The notes under the pieces were generated by a model that saw nothing but the letters and a program-made list of their open reading frames with translations, was not told the DNA's origin and made no database searches. Shown piece by piece: positions 47,998 to 57,998 of a DNA stretch of 64,000 nt (its first letter is position 1; each line of letters opens with the position of its first letter). This DNA comes from an uncultured Dysgonomonas sp. (GTDB lineage Bacteria; Bacteroidota; Bacteroidia; Bacteroidales; Dysgonomonadaceae): contig USOX01000001.1 of NCBI GenBank assembly GCA_900556485.1, positions 186,001 through 250,000 of the forward strand. The letters are read 5' to 3'. Both the position numbers and the translations under genes were made by a program.

Positions 47998-50900
47998 ATG
48001 GCTAAACAAAAAAAATTCCTTACATGTGATGGAAATCAAGCAGCTGCACATATATCTTATATGTTCAGCGAAGTGGCTTCGATATATCCGATCACACCAT
48101 CATCAACAATGGCAGAATATGTTGATGAGTGGGCTGCAGCCGGACGTAAAAACATATTCGGCGAAATATTGAGAGTGCAAGAAATGCAATCTGAAGCTGG
48201 TGCTGCAGGTGCACTTCATGGCTCGTTGCAAGCAGGTGCGTTGACAACTACATATACAGCATCACAAGGTTTGTTGTTGATGATACCTAATATGTATAAG
48301 ATTGCGGGAGAGCTTTTGCCAAGTGTATTCCACGTTTCGGCTCGTGCTTTGGCTGCTCAGGCGTTGTCTATCTTTGGTGACCACCAGGATGTGATGGCTG
48401 CTCGTCAGACAGGATTTGCGATGTTCTTCTCAGGTTCGGTACAAGAAGTAATGGACCTTTCGGCTGTTCCTCATTTGGCAACTCTTGAAGCTCGTATTCC
48501 ATTCATGAATATCTTTGATGGATTCCGTACTTCTCACGAAATACAAAAAGTAGAGGAAATGAGTCAGGAAGACCTTATTCCGCTTATTGATCAAAAAGCT
48601 TTGAAAGAATTCCGTGAAAGAGCATTAAATCCAGAAAATCCGGTTACAAGAGGTACTGCTCAGAATGATGATATTTACTTCCAGTCTCGTGAAGCATCAA
48701 ATAAATTCTATGATGCGGTTCCTGAGATTGTTGAGAAGTATCTTGCTGAGATATCTAAAATCACTGGACGTAAGTATAACTTATTTGACTATTATGGAGC
48801 AGAAGATGCAGACCGTGTAATTATTGCAATGGGTTCTGTGACAGAAGCTATTAAAGAAACTGTTGACTACCTGAACGCTCAAGGCGAAAAAGTAGGTTTA
48901 GTTGCAGTTCACCTATATCGTCCGTTCAAGGCTGAGGCATTCTTGGGAGCTATTCCTAAAACAGCGAAAAGAATTGCTGTGCTTGACCGTACAAAAGAGC
49001 CGGGAGCTACAGGACAACCTCTATACTTGGATGTAAAAGATTGTTTCTACGGAAAAGAAGATGCTCCGACAATTGTAGGTGGTATTTATGGACTTTCATC
49101 GAAAGATACTACTCCTGCTCAGATAATGTCAGTATATGAAAATCTGGCAATGAATTTACCGAAGAACGATTTCACAATCGGTATCGTAGATGATGTTACT
49201 TTCAAGTCTCTTCCTCAAAAAGAAGAAATTTCTGTAGATGAATCTGCATATGAGGCTAAATTCTATGGTTTAGGATCAGATGGTACGGTAGGAGCGAATA
49301 AAAATACTGTAAAAATTATTGGTGATAACACAGATAAATATTGTCAGGCTTATTTTGCATACGATTCTAAAAAATCGGGAGGTTTCACAGCTTCTCACCT
49401 TCGTTTTGGTGATAACCCTATCCGTTCTACATATTTGGTAAATACACCAAATTTCGTAGCATGCCACGTTCCGGCATATCTTCACCTGTATGATGTAACT
49501 AAAGGGTTGAAGAAAAATGGTACATTCCTTCTTAACTCTGTATGGAGTAAGGAAGAAGTGGGTAATTATCTTCCGGATAATGTAAAAAAATACCTAGCAG
49601 TAAATAATATCAATTTCTATATTATCAATGCAACTAAGATTGCTACAGAAATTGGTTTGGGAGGTCGTACAAATACAATCCTTCAATCTGCGTTCTTCAA
49701 GATATCAAATGTAATTCCTTATGATCTTGCTGTAGAGCAAATGAAGAAATTCATTGTTAAATCGTATGGTCGTAAAGGAGAAGATGTTATTAACAAGAAT
49801 TATGCTGCAGTAGATCGTGGTATCGAACTTGAAAAAGTAGAAGTGCCAGCAGAATGGGCTAATATTGTAGTAGGAAAATCTCAAGAAGATGATGCTCCTG
49901 AATTCATCAAGAATGTAGTGCGCCCGGTAAATGCTCAACGAGGATATGACTTACCTGTATCAACTTTTGTAGGTCGCGAAGACGGAACATGGGATAATGG
50001 TACAACTGAGTATGAAAAACGTGGAGTAGCGGCATTTGTTCCTGTTTGGGAAGCAGAAAACTGTATCCAATGTAACCAGTGTGCATATGTTTGCCCTCAC
50101 GCTACTATTCGTCCATTTGTGTTAGATGCAGACGAGCAAGCTAAAACTCCTGCAGGAGTTGAGCTATTAAAGGCTCAGGGAAAACAATTTGATGGTATGG
50201 CATTCCGTATACAAGTAGACGTTTTAGACTGTCTTGGTTGCGGTAACTGTGCTGATATCTGTCCTGGAAAGAAAGGTAATTCAGCTCTTAAAATGGTTGA
50301 AATCGGAACTCAGTTTCCAGAACAAGATAATTGGGATTTCATGATAAAGAACGTATCAAGCAAGGCTCACCTTGTTGATACTAAGATGAATGTGAAGAAT
50401 TCACAGTTCGCAACACCTTTATTTGAGTTCTCTGGTGCATGTTCTGGTTGTGGCGAAACTCCATATATCAAGCTTGTTACTCAGCTATTTGGTGATCGTA
50501 TGTTGATTGCTAATGCTACAGGTTGTACTTCAATCTATGGAGGGTCGGCACCTTCAACTCCTTATCGTAAGAATGAAGAAGGTAAAGGTCCGGCATGGGC
50601 TAACTCATTGTTCGAAGATAATGCAGAGTTTGGTTTAGGTTATGCTTTAGCTAATATTACTATGCGCGACAGAATCGAAAGACTGATGCGTAAAGCAATA
50701 GAGGGAGCTGAAACACCTCAGGAAATGAAAGACCTGTTCCAATCATGGGTTGATAATAAGAATGAAGCAGATAAAACAAAAGAGCTTCAGCCTCAGATAG
50801 TAAAAGCATTAGAAGCTGGAAATGCTAGTGGTTGCGAAATCTGCAAAGAATTATTATCTATCAAACAATACCTTGTAAAACGTTCAATCTGGATCTTTGG

Positions 50901-51564
50901 TGGTGACGGATGGGCTTATGATATAGGTTTCGGAGGTCTAGACCATGTGATAGCTTCTGGAGAAGACGTAAATATATTAGTGCTTGATACAGAGGTGTAT
51001 TCAAATACAGGAGGTCAGTCTTCTAAATCCACACCGGTAGCGGCAGTTGCTAAATTTGCTGCAGCAGGTAAGAAGGTTCGTAAGAAAGACCTTGGTATGA
51101 TTGCTACTACATATGGTTATGTTTATGTAGCTCAGGTAGCTATGGGAGCAAATCAAGGACAATGTCTGAAAGCATTCAAAGAAGCAGAAGAATATAAAGG
51201 ACCATCTTTGGTGATTGCATATTCTCCATGTATCAGTCACGGATTGAGAAAAGGTATGGGACATGCTCAAGATGAAGAAAAAGCTGCAGTTGCATGCGGA
51301 TACTGGCATCTATGGCGTTATAACCCAACATTGGAAGACGAAGGAAAGAATCCATTTATAATGGATAGTAAAGAGCCAGACTGGACTAAATTCCAAGAGT
51401 ATTTAGGTGGTGAGGTTCGTTATACCTCTCTTCAGAAATCAAATCCGGGTGAAGCTTCTGAATTATATCAGGCAGCTCAGGAGAATGCAATGTGGAGATA
51501 TAAGAGCTATCAGAGACTAGCAAATGTATCGTTTGGCGATTCTACAGAATCCTCAGAGGCATAA
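47998..51564 (+). CDS. nifJ: Pyruvate:ferredoxin (flavodoxin) oxidoreductase
   Basis: Oxidises pyruvate to acetyl-CoA and CO2, reducing ferredoxin or flavodoxin. The 1188 residues hold the single-chain homodimeric type: N-domain (SEVASIYPITPSSTMAEYVD), transketolase-C-like domain, gamma-like domain (KIIGDNTDKYCQAYFAYDSK), two [4Fe-4S] motifs (CIQCNQCAYVCPH, CLGCGNCADICPG) and the TPP domain (SGACSGCGETPY, FGGDGWAYDIGFGGLDHV, LDTEVYSNTGGQSSKSTP). All key residues are present. A single gene ending at a terminator. Confidence 0.97.
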   Translation: MAKQKKFLTCDGNQAAAHISYMFSEVASIYPITPSSTMAEYVDEWAAAGRKNIFGEILRVQEMQSEAGAAGALHGSLQAGALTTTYTASQGLLLMIPNMYKIAGELLPSVFHVSARALAAQALSIFGDHQDVMAARQTGFAMFFSGSVQEVMDLSAVPHLATLEARIPFMNIFDGFRTSHEIQKVEEMSQEDLIPLIDQKALKEFRERALNPENPVTRGTAQNDDIYFQSREASNKFYDAVPEIVEKYLAEISKITGRKYNLFDYYGAEDADRVIIAMGSVTEAIKETVDYLNAQGEKVGLVAVHLYRPFKAEAFLGAIPKTAKRIAVLDRTKEPGATGQPLYLDVKDCFYGKEDAPTIVGGIYGLSSKDTTPAQIMSVYENLAMNLPKNDFTIGIVDDVTFKSLPQKEEISVDESAYEAKFYGLGSDGTVGANKNTVKIIGDNTDKYCQAYFAYDSKKSGGFTASHLRFGDNPIRSTYLVNTPNFVACHVPAYLHLYDVTKGLKKNGTFLLNSVWSKEEVGNYLPDNVKKYLAVNNINFYIINATKIATEIGLGGRTNTILQSAFFKISNVIPYDLAVEQMKKFIVKSYGRKGEDVINKNYAAVDRGIELEKVEVPAEWANIVVGKSQEDDAPEFIKNVVRPVNAQRGYDLPVSTFVGREDGTWDNGTTEYEKRGVAAFVPVWEAENCIQCNQCAYVCPHATIRPFVLDADEQAKTPAGVELLKAQGKQFDGMAFRIQVDVLDCLGCGNCADICPGKKGNSALKMVEIGTQFPEQDNWDFMIKNVSSKAHLVDTKMNVKNSQFATPLFEFSGACSGCGETPYIKLVTQLFGDRMLIANATGCTSIYGGSAPSTPYRKNEEGKGPAWANSLFEDNAEFGLGYALANITMRDRIERLMRKAIEGAETPQEMKDLFQSWVDNKNEADKTKELQPQIVKALEAGNASGCEICKELLSIKQYLVKRSIWIFGGDGWAYDIGFGGLDHVIASGEDVNILVLDTEVYSNTGGQSSKSTPVAAVAKFAAAGKKVRKKDLGMIATTYGYVYVAQVAMGANQGQCLKAFKEAEEYKGPSLVIAYSPCISHGLRKGMGHAQDEEKAAVACGYWHLWRYNPTLEDEGKNPFIMDSKEPDWTKFQEYLGGEVRYTSLQKSNPGEASELYQAAQENAMWRYKSYQRLANVSFGDSTESSEA

Positions 51565-51591
51565 TATTAACGCAAGTTAACAAATTATAAA

Positions 51592-51630
51592 GAAAGGGGT
51601 GAGTCTTTAAGACTTGACCCCTTTCTGCTT
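51592..51630 (+). terminator. Intrinsic terminator after nifJ
   Basis: Stem GAAAGGGGTGAGTCTT with AAGACTTGACCCCTTTC (one bulge), then a weak T-rich run (TGCTTTATT). Confidence 0.8.
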
Positions 51631-51714
51631 TATTGCTAAGTGATAACAAGTTAAAACAGATTCGGTTTAACAATTTAGTTTTCTTAAATGGTAAATAATT
51701 TGAAAAATAAGTAT

Positions 51715-51722
51715 TATCTTTG
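51715..51722 (+). promoter_or_regulatory. -7 box of porK-gldLMN promoter
   Basis: TATCTTTG matches TAnnTTTG, 40 bp before the start of the barrel-PorK gene. Confidence 0.6.
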
Positions 51723-51762
51723 CAGTACTTGATATATCGTTGTTATAACTGATACAAAACAT

Positions 51763-53922
51763 ATGAACAAAAAGACTTTACTAACTTCACTACTATTGCT
51801 CTGTGTATCAATAGTAACCTATGCTCAGAATAATAACTCTGTGCAATACACGGTTCCTACGAGGAACGAATATTTACTAAAAGATCCTCTTTGGTCTATC
51901 TCCATTGGTGGTGGTGGACAAGTGTATGTAGGTGAGGATGACCATAAAAAGCCGTTGGGACAACGGATTACTTTTGCTCCGGAGATAACAGCAACACGCC
52001 GCTTGAATAACATTTGGGGGATACGTTTGCAGCTAACTGGAGGTAGTCTTCATGGCTTTAATGATGGAGACGCAGGTACATATACAAAGTGGAAAAAGGA
52101 GGGTAACAACTATCATGGTGGTGGCCCAATGTCAACTTTCGACCCGCAGTGGACTTACATGGGATGGGTAGAAGGTAAAGATTATATCCTAGGTTGGGAT
52201 GGTAACGTCGGAGGACAGGTATACCGTGCCGGATATGGAGACCAAAACCTTTGGGGTGAAGATGTTCGCTTTTATATGCAACATTTGAGATATATTGGTT
52301 TGACCGGAGACTTGAGTTTGAATTTATTTAACTTGATTGAAGGTTATAAGCCACACAGAACGTTTGAAATCATACCTTTTGCTGGTATCACAGGTTTCCA
52401 GCGTTTCGGGCATATGGGGACAGTGCCGGAGCCATTTATCGGAGGTAGCCTTGGTCTGAATGCAACCTATATGTTTAATAAAAACTGGGGTATTTATACC
52501 GAAGGTAGAGCTACCATTATGGCTGACGAATTTGATGGTCAGATTGCCGATATGAATTATAATGGTATGTGGAAATGGACAATGGGTGTAACATATCGTT
52601 TCGGAGAGCCGAAATATATAGATCCAGCACTTGAAACACGTTTATTGTTACCATACAATATCGCTCGTGCTTGTGATAAAATGGTATTGGTTCCGGGAGG
52701 AAATATCGAGATGGGAACAGGTATAGACCCATTATGGGGAGATTCAGTTCCTCGTAAGCTTGTAGCTGTTAGCCCGTTCTGGATGGATGAAACAGAGATT
52801 ACAAATAAGCAATACCGGGACTTTGTATTCTGGGTTCGTGACTCTGTAATCAGAGAACGTTTATCAGATCCGGCTTATGGCGGTGACCCAACATTTAAAG
52901 TGTTGACAAGACCGGAAGATTCGAGAGGAGAGGTTGGTCAGCGTATAAACTGGCTGAAACCAATACCTTGGGTTAATCCAACTGCTAGAGAGCAGGCTGC
53001 GATAGCAAGTGTTGTAAAGGAATTTGATAAAGAAAGAGGAGCTTTAGTAGCTTCTCAGTTGAATTATAAATACGAATGGTTCGATACAAAGAGCTATTAC
53101 AGATTCTTAGCAAAAGTAGAAGGTGAAGAAGCCGGTACGATTGCTATAACAAAAGATACAGCATATGTAAATTCCAGAGGGGATATTATACGTGAAACAT
53201 TAGCTAGAATGTCGAGTGGAGATTCTATCGATTTCACGAATACATATATTGTAAATATTCATCCAAATGAAATGAGCTGGATGACAGATTTTGCAAATGC
53301 AAAAAGCGAAAGATATGTAACAACATATTTTACAGCTAAAGCATATGATAATTTTCCGGTGGTAGGAGTATCATGGGAAGCTGCGGATGCATTTTGTGCA
53401 TGGCGTACCGATCGTTATAGAGCAGAAGGTAAATGTAGTTTAGATGGTTTCGAAGGCTACAGATTGCCAACTGAGGCTGAATGGGAATTTGCTGCAAGAA
53501 ATGGACGTTCTGATATGGATTATCCATGGTATTCAGACCAAACCCATACAACAGATGGTATGGCTCATGCAAACTTTAGGGCATCTCAGGACTTGAAAGA
53601 TTTAATATCGCCAGTTGCAACATTCTTGCCAAACCGATTTGGTCTGTATGATATGGCAGGAAATGTGGCAGAATGGACAACAACAACATTCACCGAATCG
53701 GTGGACCGTATGGCCGACGAAGCGAATCCGGATTTCAGCTATAGAGCTGTTCTAGCCGATCCAGCAATCCTTAAACGTAAAATTGTAAAAGGAGGATCAT
53801 GGAAAGATGCATCAATAAAATCTGGTGACAGATCTGTTGAATTCCAGGATAGAGGTCGCTCATTTATCGGCTTCCGTTGCGTTAGATCGTGGGGTGTTGA
53901 CGAAAAAGGAAGATTCAGATAA
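51763..53922 (+). CDS. porK: PorK/GldK-type T9SS protein fused to an N-terminal outer-membrane beta-barrel
   Basis: 719 residues, well over the roughly 450-490 of typical PorK/GldK. A type I signal peptide ends near residue 21 (VTYA-QNNN); there is no lipobox, although PorK/GldK is normally a lipoprotein. Residues about 41-281 have the alternating pattern of an 8-strand OmpA-like barrel (WSISIGGGGQVYVG, TFEIIPFAGITGFQRFG, WTMGVTYRFG). About 305-715 is the SUMF1/FGE-like domain (MVLVPGGNIEMGTG, FWMDETEITNKQYRDFV, PVVGVSWEAADAFCAWR, YRLPTEAEWEFAARNG, GGSWKDASIKSG). The gene order with gldL, gldM and gldN identifies it as the T9SS ring component. Confidence 0.85.
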   Translation: MNKKTLLTSLLLLCVSIVTYAQNNNSVQYTVPTRNEYLLKDPLWSISIGGGGQVYVGEDDHKKPLGQRITFAPEITATRRLNNIWGIRLQLTGGSLHGFNDGDAGTYTKWKKEGNNYHGGGPMSTFDPQWTYMGWVEGKDYILGWDGNVGGQVYRAGYGDQNLWGEDVRFYMQHLRYIGLTGDLSLNLFNLIEGYKPHRTFEIIPFAGITGFQRFGHMGTVPEPFIGGSLGLNATYMFNKNWGIYTEGRATIMADEFDGQIADMNYNGMWKWTMGVTYRFGEPKYIDPALETRLLLPYNIARACDKMVLVPGGNIEMGTGIDPLWGDSVPRKLVAVSPFWMDETEITNKQYRDFVFWVRDSVIRERLSDPAYGGDPTFKVLTRPEDSRGEVGQRINWLKPIPWVNPTAREQAAIASVVKEFDKERGALVASQLNYKYEWFDTKSYYRFLAKVEGEEAGTIAITKDTAYVNSRGDIIRETLARMSSGDSIDFTNTYIVNIHPNEMSWMTDFANAKSERYVTTYFTAKAYDNFPVVGVSWEAADAFCAWRTDRYRAEGKCSLDGFEGYRLPTEAEWEFAARNGRSDMDYPWYSDQTHTTDGMAHANFRASQDLKDLISPVATFLPNRFGLYDMAGNVAEWTTTTFTESVDRMADEANPDFSYRAVLADPAILKRKIVKGGSWKDASIKSGDRSVEFQDRGRSFIGFRCVRSWGVDEKGRFR

Positions 53923-53987
53923 GAAAATAGCAAATTATACGTTATATATTTGTTATATAGCGTATAATTTAATTATGAAGTTTGTAA

Positions 53988-54992
53988 ATGGGAAAGAAGA
54001 TTAAAAACATAGGACAATTTTTATCTAGCAGAAAAGGGCAAATATTATTTAATGCTCTTTATTCTGTAGGTGCTGCAGTTGTAATAATTGGAGCAATGTT
54101 TAAAATTATACATCTTCCTTTTGCAGACTATGTATTGATGGGTGGAATGATTACAGAGGCTTTGGTCTTCTGTGTGGCAGCTTTTGATGTACCATCAAAA
54201 GAAGCTTCTGCTGTTGGTGGCTCCGGTATTTTAGTTGGGAGTGACATGGCAGGAAGTATTATTGTGAATTCGGAACAATCAGATAAGACAGAAAATAGAG
54301 CTTCCCAAACATCGGGAGGTTCTGGTTCTGTTGTTGTTTTAGGTGGTAGCGGTGGAGTATCAGGTGGTACTGTTTCCACAGGAGGTGGAGTTGCTGCTTC
54401 GGCACCGGCTTCAGGTTCTTCTACTGTACCTACAGGTACAGGCAACGCTAATGCCGGCACTGGAGTAAATATAAATAGAGGTGCTTCTGTTTCTGCAGGA
54501 AATGTGAACAGTGGTACTGTTGCATCAGGTACAGCAAATGCAGTTCCTTCAGGAGGAACATCTGGAGGACAGACAAATACACCGGAATATGCGCAAAGCT
54601 TATTTAATACAGCCCAGAATCTTGAAGATTTTTCCAGTACAATTCATTCTTTGAATGAAGCTTCTCAGAAAATGTTGGATGCTTATCAGCAAATTACCGA
54701 TTCACAAGGGTTTGTTGAAAATCTTACAACATTGAATCAAAATGTGAGTGGATTGAACGAAATATTCAATACACAGATACAAACAATCTCTGAACAAATA
54801 GCTGCTATCAGATATATCAATGATAGTTTGCTAAGAATGAAAAATCTGTATGACGGAGCCATAGGTGATAGTTATATGTTCAGGGAAGAATCTGCTAAAA
54901 TGACTAAGCATATTGAAGCGTTGAACAATGTCTATGCTCGTTTATTACAGGCAATGACAAATAATAACAATCAAAATCCTATGAATTTTTAA
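53988..54992 (+). CDS. gldL: T9SS motor protein GldL/PorL
   Basis: With GldM it forms the proton-driven inner-membrane motor of type IX secretion. 334 residues. RKGQILFNALYSVGAAVVII and LPFADYVLMGGMITEALVFC are the two membrane helices (about 17-37 and 42-62), with the conserved Glu in the second. Residues about 105-200 are an unusual Gly/Ser/Ala/Thr-rich low-complexity stretch (GGSGSVVVLGGSGGVSGGTV). A coiled-coil domain (YAQSLFNTAQNLEDFSSTIH onwards) closes the protein. Confidence 0.92.
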   Translation: MGKKIKNIGQFLSSRKGQILFNALYSVGAAVVIIGAMFKIIHLPFADYVLMGGMITEALVFCVAAFDVPSKEASAVGGSGILVGSDMAGSIIVNSEQSDKTENRASQTSGGSGSVVVLGGSGGVSGGTVSTGGGVAASAPASGSSTVPTGTGNANAGTGVNINRGASVSAGNVNSGTVASGTANAVPSGGTSGGQTNTPEYAQSLFNTAQNLEDFSSTIHSLNEASQKMLDAYQQITDSQGFVENLTTLNQNVSGLNEIFNTQIQTISEQIAAIRYINDSLLRMKNLYDGAIGDSYMFREESAKMTKHIEALNNVYARLLQAMTNNNNQNPMNF

Positions 54993-55026
54993 GTTATTGA
55001 TTTAAGAACTAAAAGAAGTATAGCTG

Positions 55027-56598
55027 ATGGCATTAAGTAGAGGGCAGTTGACAAGGCAGAAGATGATTAATCTGATGTATCTGGTTTTCATCGCTATGTT
55101 AGCCTTAAATATCTCAACAGAGGTGCTCGATGGCTTTGTTCTGATCAATGACAATCTTCAGGAAAGTATCGATGTTACAACAGAGCGCAATAAGCAAATA
55201 TACTCCGATATAGATGCTTCATATGATGCTAATCCTGCAAAAGCGAAGGCTTCGTATGATTTAGCTCAGGGGGTTAAAGCAAAGACAGATTCATTATTTA
55301 ATTATATTCAGACTCTAAAAGTCGATATAGCAAAGAAAACAGACGGAGCCGATGCGGATATAAACAATCTGAAAGGTAAAGATAATGTTGATGCTTCTAC
55401 GGAGGTAATGGTTGCTATAGGAGGCAGAGGTGAAGGACGAAAGTTAGAAAAAGCATTGGATAGTTATAGGGAAAGCGTTATTGCTTTGCTTACAGACGAA
55501 GCCAAAAAAGATATTGTAAGAGCTACATTGTCTACCGAACCTTCGGAGCGGGCACGAAAAGCAAATAAGTCTTGGGTGCAAGCTTCTTTTGAGCGAATGC
55601 CAAGCATTGCCGCCTTAACTTTATTAACAGAGTTACAGGTGAATGTAAAGCAGGCAGAAGGGGAAGTACTAAACAATATAGCTCAATCTATAGACTTGAA
55701 AGATTTACGGGTAAATGAGTTATCTGCATTTGTAGTTCCTCAATCAAGTATGGTAATGCAGGGAACATCATATAGGGCTAATATTATTTTAGCAGCAGTA
55801 GATACTACTCAGCGCCCTCGTATTGTAATAAATGGCAAAGAGTTGCCAGCCGAGAAAAACGGTTTTCTGGAAATTGGAACAAGTACACCTGGCACATATC
55901 CATTGAATGGTTTTATTGAAATGTCGGATCGTTCAGGAACTCCTTTAAGACGAGACTTTTCTACTGAATATACTGTGATGGAGCCAATGGCTACAGTTGC
56001 ACCTCTTTTGATGGATGTGCTTTATTCGGGTATAGATAACGAGATAAGCATTTCGGTTCCGGGAGTAGCAACTAAAGATGTTCAGGCAGCTGTAGTTGAT
56101 GGGGGTGCATTAACACCAAGAGGTAATCTTTGGGTGGCAAAACCTTCACCAGCAAAAATAGGACAGAAATTTGTAATTGCGGTTTCTGCCCGTGTAAATG
56201 GTACTATGCAACAGGTTGCAAGAAAAGAATTTCGGATAAGGGCTTTACCGGAAGCATTGCCTTTTATTTCATATAAAGATGAAAAAGGCATTGAACGTAA
56301 GTTCAGAAAAGGTAGGCTATCACGAGCTATATTATTGAGCGCACCTGGCATAAGGGCTGCTATTGATGATGGAATTTTAAATATACCGTTTACAGTACTA
56401 GGCTTTACAACACTTTCGATAGACGCTATGGGAAATACAACTTCCGAATCTTCGGATGGAGCAAATTTCTCTGCAAGGCAGATAGAGCAAATGCGTAAGA
56501 TGACCAGAGGTTCTATCATTTATATTTCAAGAATTAAAGCGCGAGGACCGGATGGAATAGATCAGGATCTTTACACAATGGATGTAAGAATTAATTAA
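55027..56598 (+). CDS. gldM: T9SS motor/stalk protein GldM/PorM
   Basis: A dimeric stalk that crosses the periplasm from the GldL motor to the PorK/PorN ring. 523 residues: one N-terminal membrane helix (RQKMINLMYLVFIAMLALNI), a helical first domain (residues about 40-215), then beta domains (VVPQSSMVMQGTSYRANIIL, NEISISVPGVATKDVQAAVV, IGQKFVIAVSARV). Length and layout are as in the family. 34 bp downstream of gldL. Confidence 0.95.
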   Translation: MALSRGQLTRQKMINLMYLVFIAMLALNISTEVLDGFVLINDNLQESIDVTTERNKQIYSDIDASYDANPAKAKASYDLAQGVKAKTDSLFNYIQTLKVDIAKKTDGADADINNLKGKDNVDASTEVMVAIGGRGEGRKLEKALDSYRESVIALLTDEAKKDIVRATLSTEPSERARKANKSWVQASFERMPSIAALTLLTELQVNVKQAEGEVLNNIAQSIDLKDLRVNELSAFVVPQSSMVMQGTSYRANIILAAVDTTQRPRIVINGKELPAEKNGFLEIGTSTPGTYPLNGFIEMSDRSGTPLRRDFSTEYTVMEPMATVAPLLMDVLYSGIDNEISISVPGVATKDVQAAVVDGGALTPRGNLWVAKPSPAKIGQKFVIAVSARVNGTMQQVARKEFRIRALPEALPFISYKDEKGIERKFRKGRLSRAILLSAPGIRAAIDDGILNIPFTVLGFTTLSIDAMGNTTSESSDGANFSARQIEQMRKMTRGSIIYISRIKARGPDGIDQDLYTMDVRIN

Positions 56599-56622
56599 TT
56601 TAACACAAAAAATAAGACTATT

Positions 56623-57489
56623 ATGAAATGTATTGTTTCATTAGTGTTGGGCGGACTACTATTTTCCGGTTCGCTATTAGCACAAAACTTTGCAAATAAT
56701 GGCCCCCGTATATTAGACGAAGTATCAGTTGTTACAGCTACTTCTGAAGATATGGCTACTAAGATTTCGAGCCGGGAGCTTTCTGTGATGGAAAATTCAA
56801 TGAATGACTATTCGTCTACTATCTGGTCGAGAGATATTTATCGCCAACTTAGTGATATAGAGGGAAATGAAACATTCTTTTATCCTCAAAAATCGACAGA
56901 GGGAAGGGTGAATATGTTTTCGTTATTTATAAACTTGTTAGGAACCAATACTATTAAGGCTTATAAATATGGAGATCAGCCTGATATGGGTAAACACAGT
57001 ATTCTTGATACAAAAGATATTCTGGCTGACAATCTTATTCCTTTTACAGAAAAGGAAGATGGTACATATGATATAAAGGTTGAAGAAATACCATCTGAAA
57101 AAATATCACATTATTTAGTAAAAGAAAAATATTACTTCGATATCAAAACTTTCAAAGGAGATATTAGGGTAACTCATATTTGTCCGGTCTTGTTCGACAA
57201 AGGAAGGTATTATCCTCTGTTCTGGGTAAGATTTGATGATGTAAGTGCTTATATGGCACGTGCTATATCTCCGGTTGCAGTGGCACATATTTCGCCTGTA
57301 TTAAGTAACGCCTCTATGTTTGATATTATACGTAACAGATATTATAGAGGATGTATCTATCAGGTAGGGCTTCGTCAGTTGTCACTATATTTCCCTGATA
57401 TGAAAGATCTTATCGAAGAGCGAAAACGTATAGAGAACGAATTGGATTATATTCAAGCTAAATTCTATGCAGCACAGAATAGAAGATAA
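56623..57489 (+). CDS. gldN: T9SS ring protein GldN/PorN
   Basis: Periplasmic partner of PorK in the ring below the outer membrane. 288 residues with a signal peptide (MKCIVSLVLGGLLFSGSLLA). SSTIWSRDIYRQLSDIEGNE, YFYPQ-type strand, YLVKEKYYFDIKTFKGDIRV, YPLFWVRFDDV and NRYYRGCIYQVGLRQLSLYF are the conserved GldN blocks. Last gene of the unit, 24 bp after gldM, ahead of a strong terminator. porP, sov/sprA and PorV are not in the window. Confidence 0.94.
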   Translation: MKCIVSLVLGGLLFSGSLLAQNFANNGPRILDEVSVVTATSEDMATKISSRELSVMENSMNDYSSTIWSRDIYRQLSDIEGNETFFYPQKSTEGRVNMFSLFINLLGTNTIKAYKYGDQPDMGKHSILDTKDILADNLIPFTEKEDGTYDIKVEEIPSEKISHYLVKEKYYFDIKTFKGDIRVTHICPVLFDKGRYYPLFWVRFDDVSAYMARAISPVAVAHISPVLSNASMFDIIRNRYYRGCIYQVGLRQLSLYFPDMKDLIEERKRIENELDYIQAKFYAAQNRR

Positions 57490-57507
57490 TTCTTACAAGA
57501 TATAATT

Positions 57508-57548
57508 AAAAGAGCCTTGCAAATATATTGCAAGGCTCTTTAATTTTT
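57508..57548. terminator. Intrinsic terminator after gldN
   Basis: Stem AAAGAGCCTTGCAA (57509-57522) with TTGCAAGGCTCTTT (57528-57541), then AATTTTTA; A-rich on the other side, so it may also serve the minus strand. Confidence 0.88.
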
Positions 57549-57624
57549 ATAATAAAAAAGAATCCCCACTGACATCTCGTCTATGGGGACCTAAGATCAA
57601 CTAAAAAAACTATCAATAGAAAAG

Positions 57625-57975
57625 TTATGCTAAACAAAGCTTTTGTTCTTTGTTTACATCTTTTTGTTTTTTACAATACCTGCTACATTGCTCGCTTATA
57701 CTGTAGCCAAGCAATATACCTAGTATAAAATCTTCTTCGGGTGTTAGCTTATTCAATGGCTTATTATTGCATATTTTACTAACTACTGTAAGACATTCGT
57801 CTTTACCAAAGAAGACATTTATATTTCCATTTTTTATTCTTTCTATCTTGTAGCTTATTGCATTCTTTTCCAACCTATGTCGTACTTGTTCTTCAGCATT
57901 TGCCGGAAGTGTACAAAGTATCAGGTCACGAATACCTTTCTTAAATTCATAAACAAGATGGTAGAATACACGCAT
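57625..57975 (-). CDS. DUF2023 family protein
   Basis: 116 residues starting MRVFYHLVYEFKKGIRDLIL, a pattern of the DUF2023 family, which I know mainly as a neighbour of flavodoxin genes in Bacteroidota. It has a cysteine-bearing C-terminus (ISEQCSRYCKKQKDVNKEQK, then LCLA) that could bind metal or form disulfides. Soluble. It lies 23 bp downstream of the flavodoxin gene on the same strand. A role as a flavodoxin partner or regulator is inference. Confidence 0.75.
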   Translation of the reverse strand: MRVFYHLVYEFKKGIRDLILCTLPANAEEQVRHRLEKNAISYKIERIKNGNINVFFGKDECLTVVSKICNNKPLNKLTPEEDFILGILLGYSISEQCSRYCKKQKDVNKEQKLCLA

Positions 57976-57998
57976 ACAATTAAATATTATAAGAAAAA

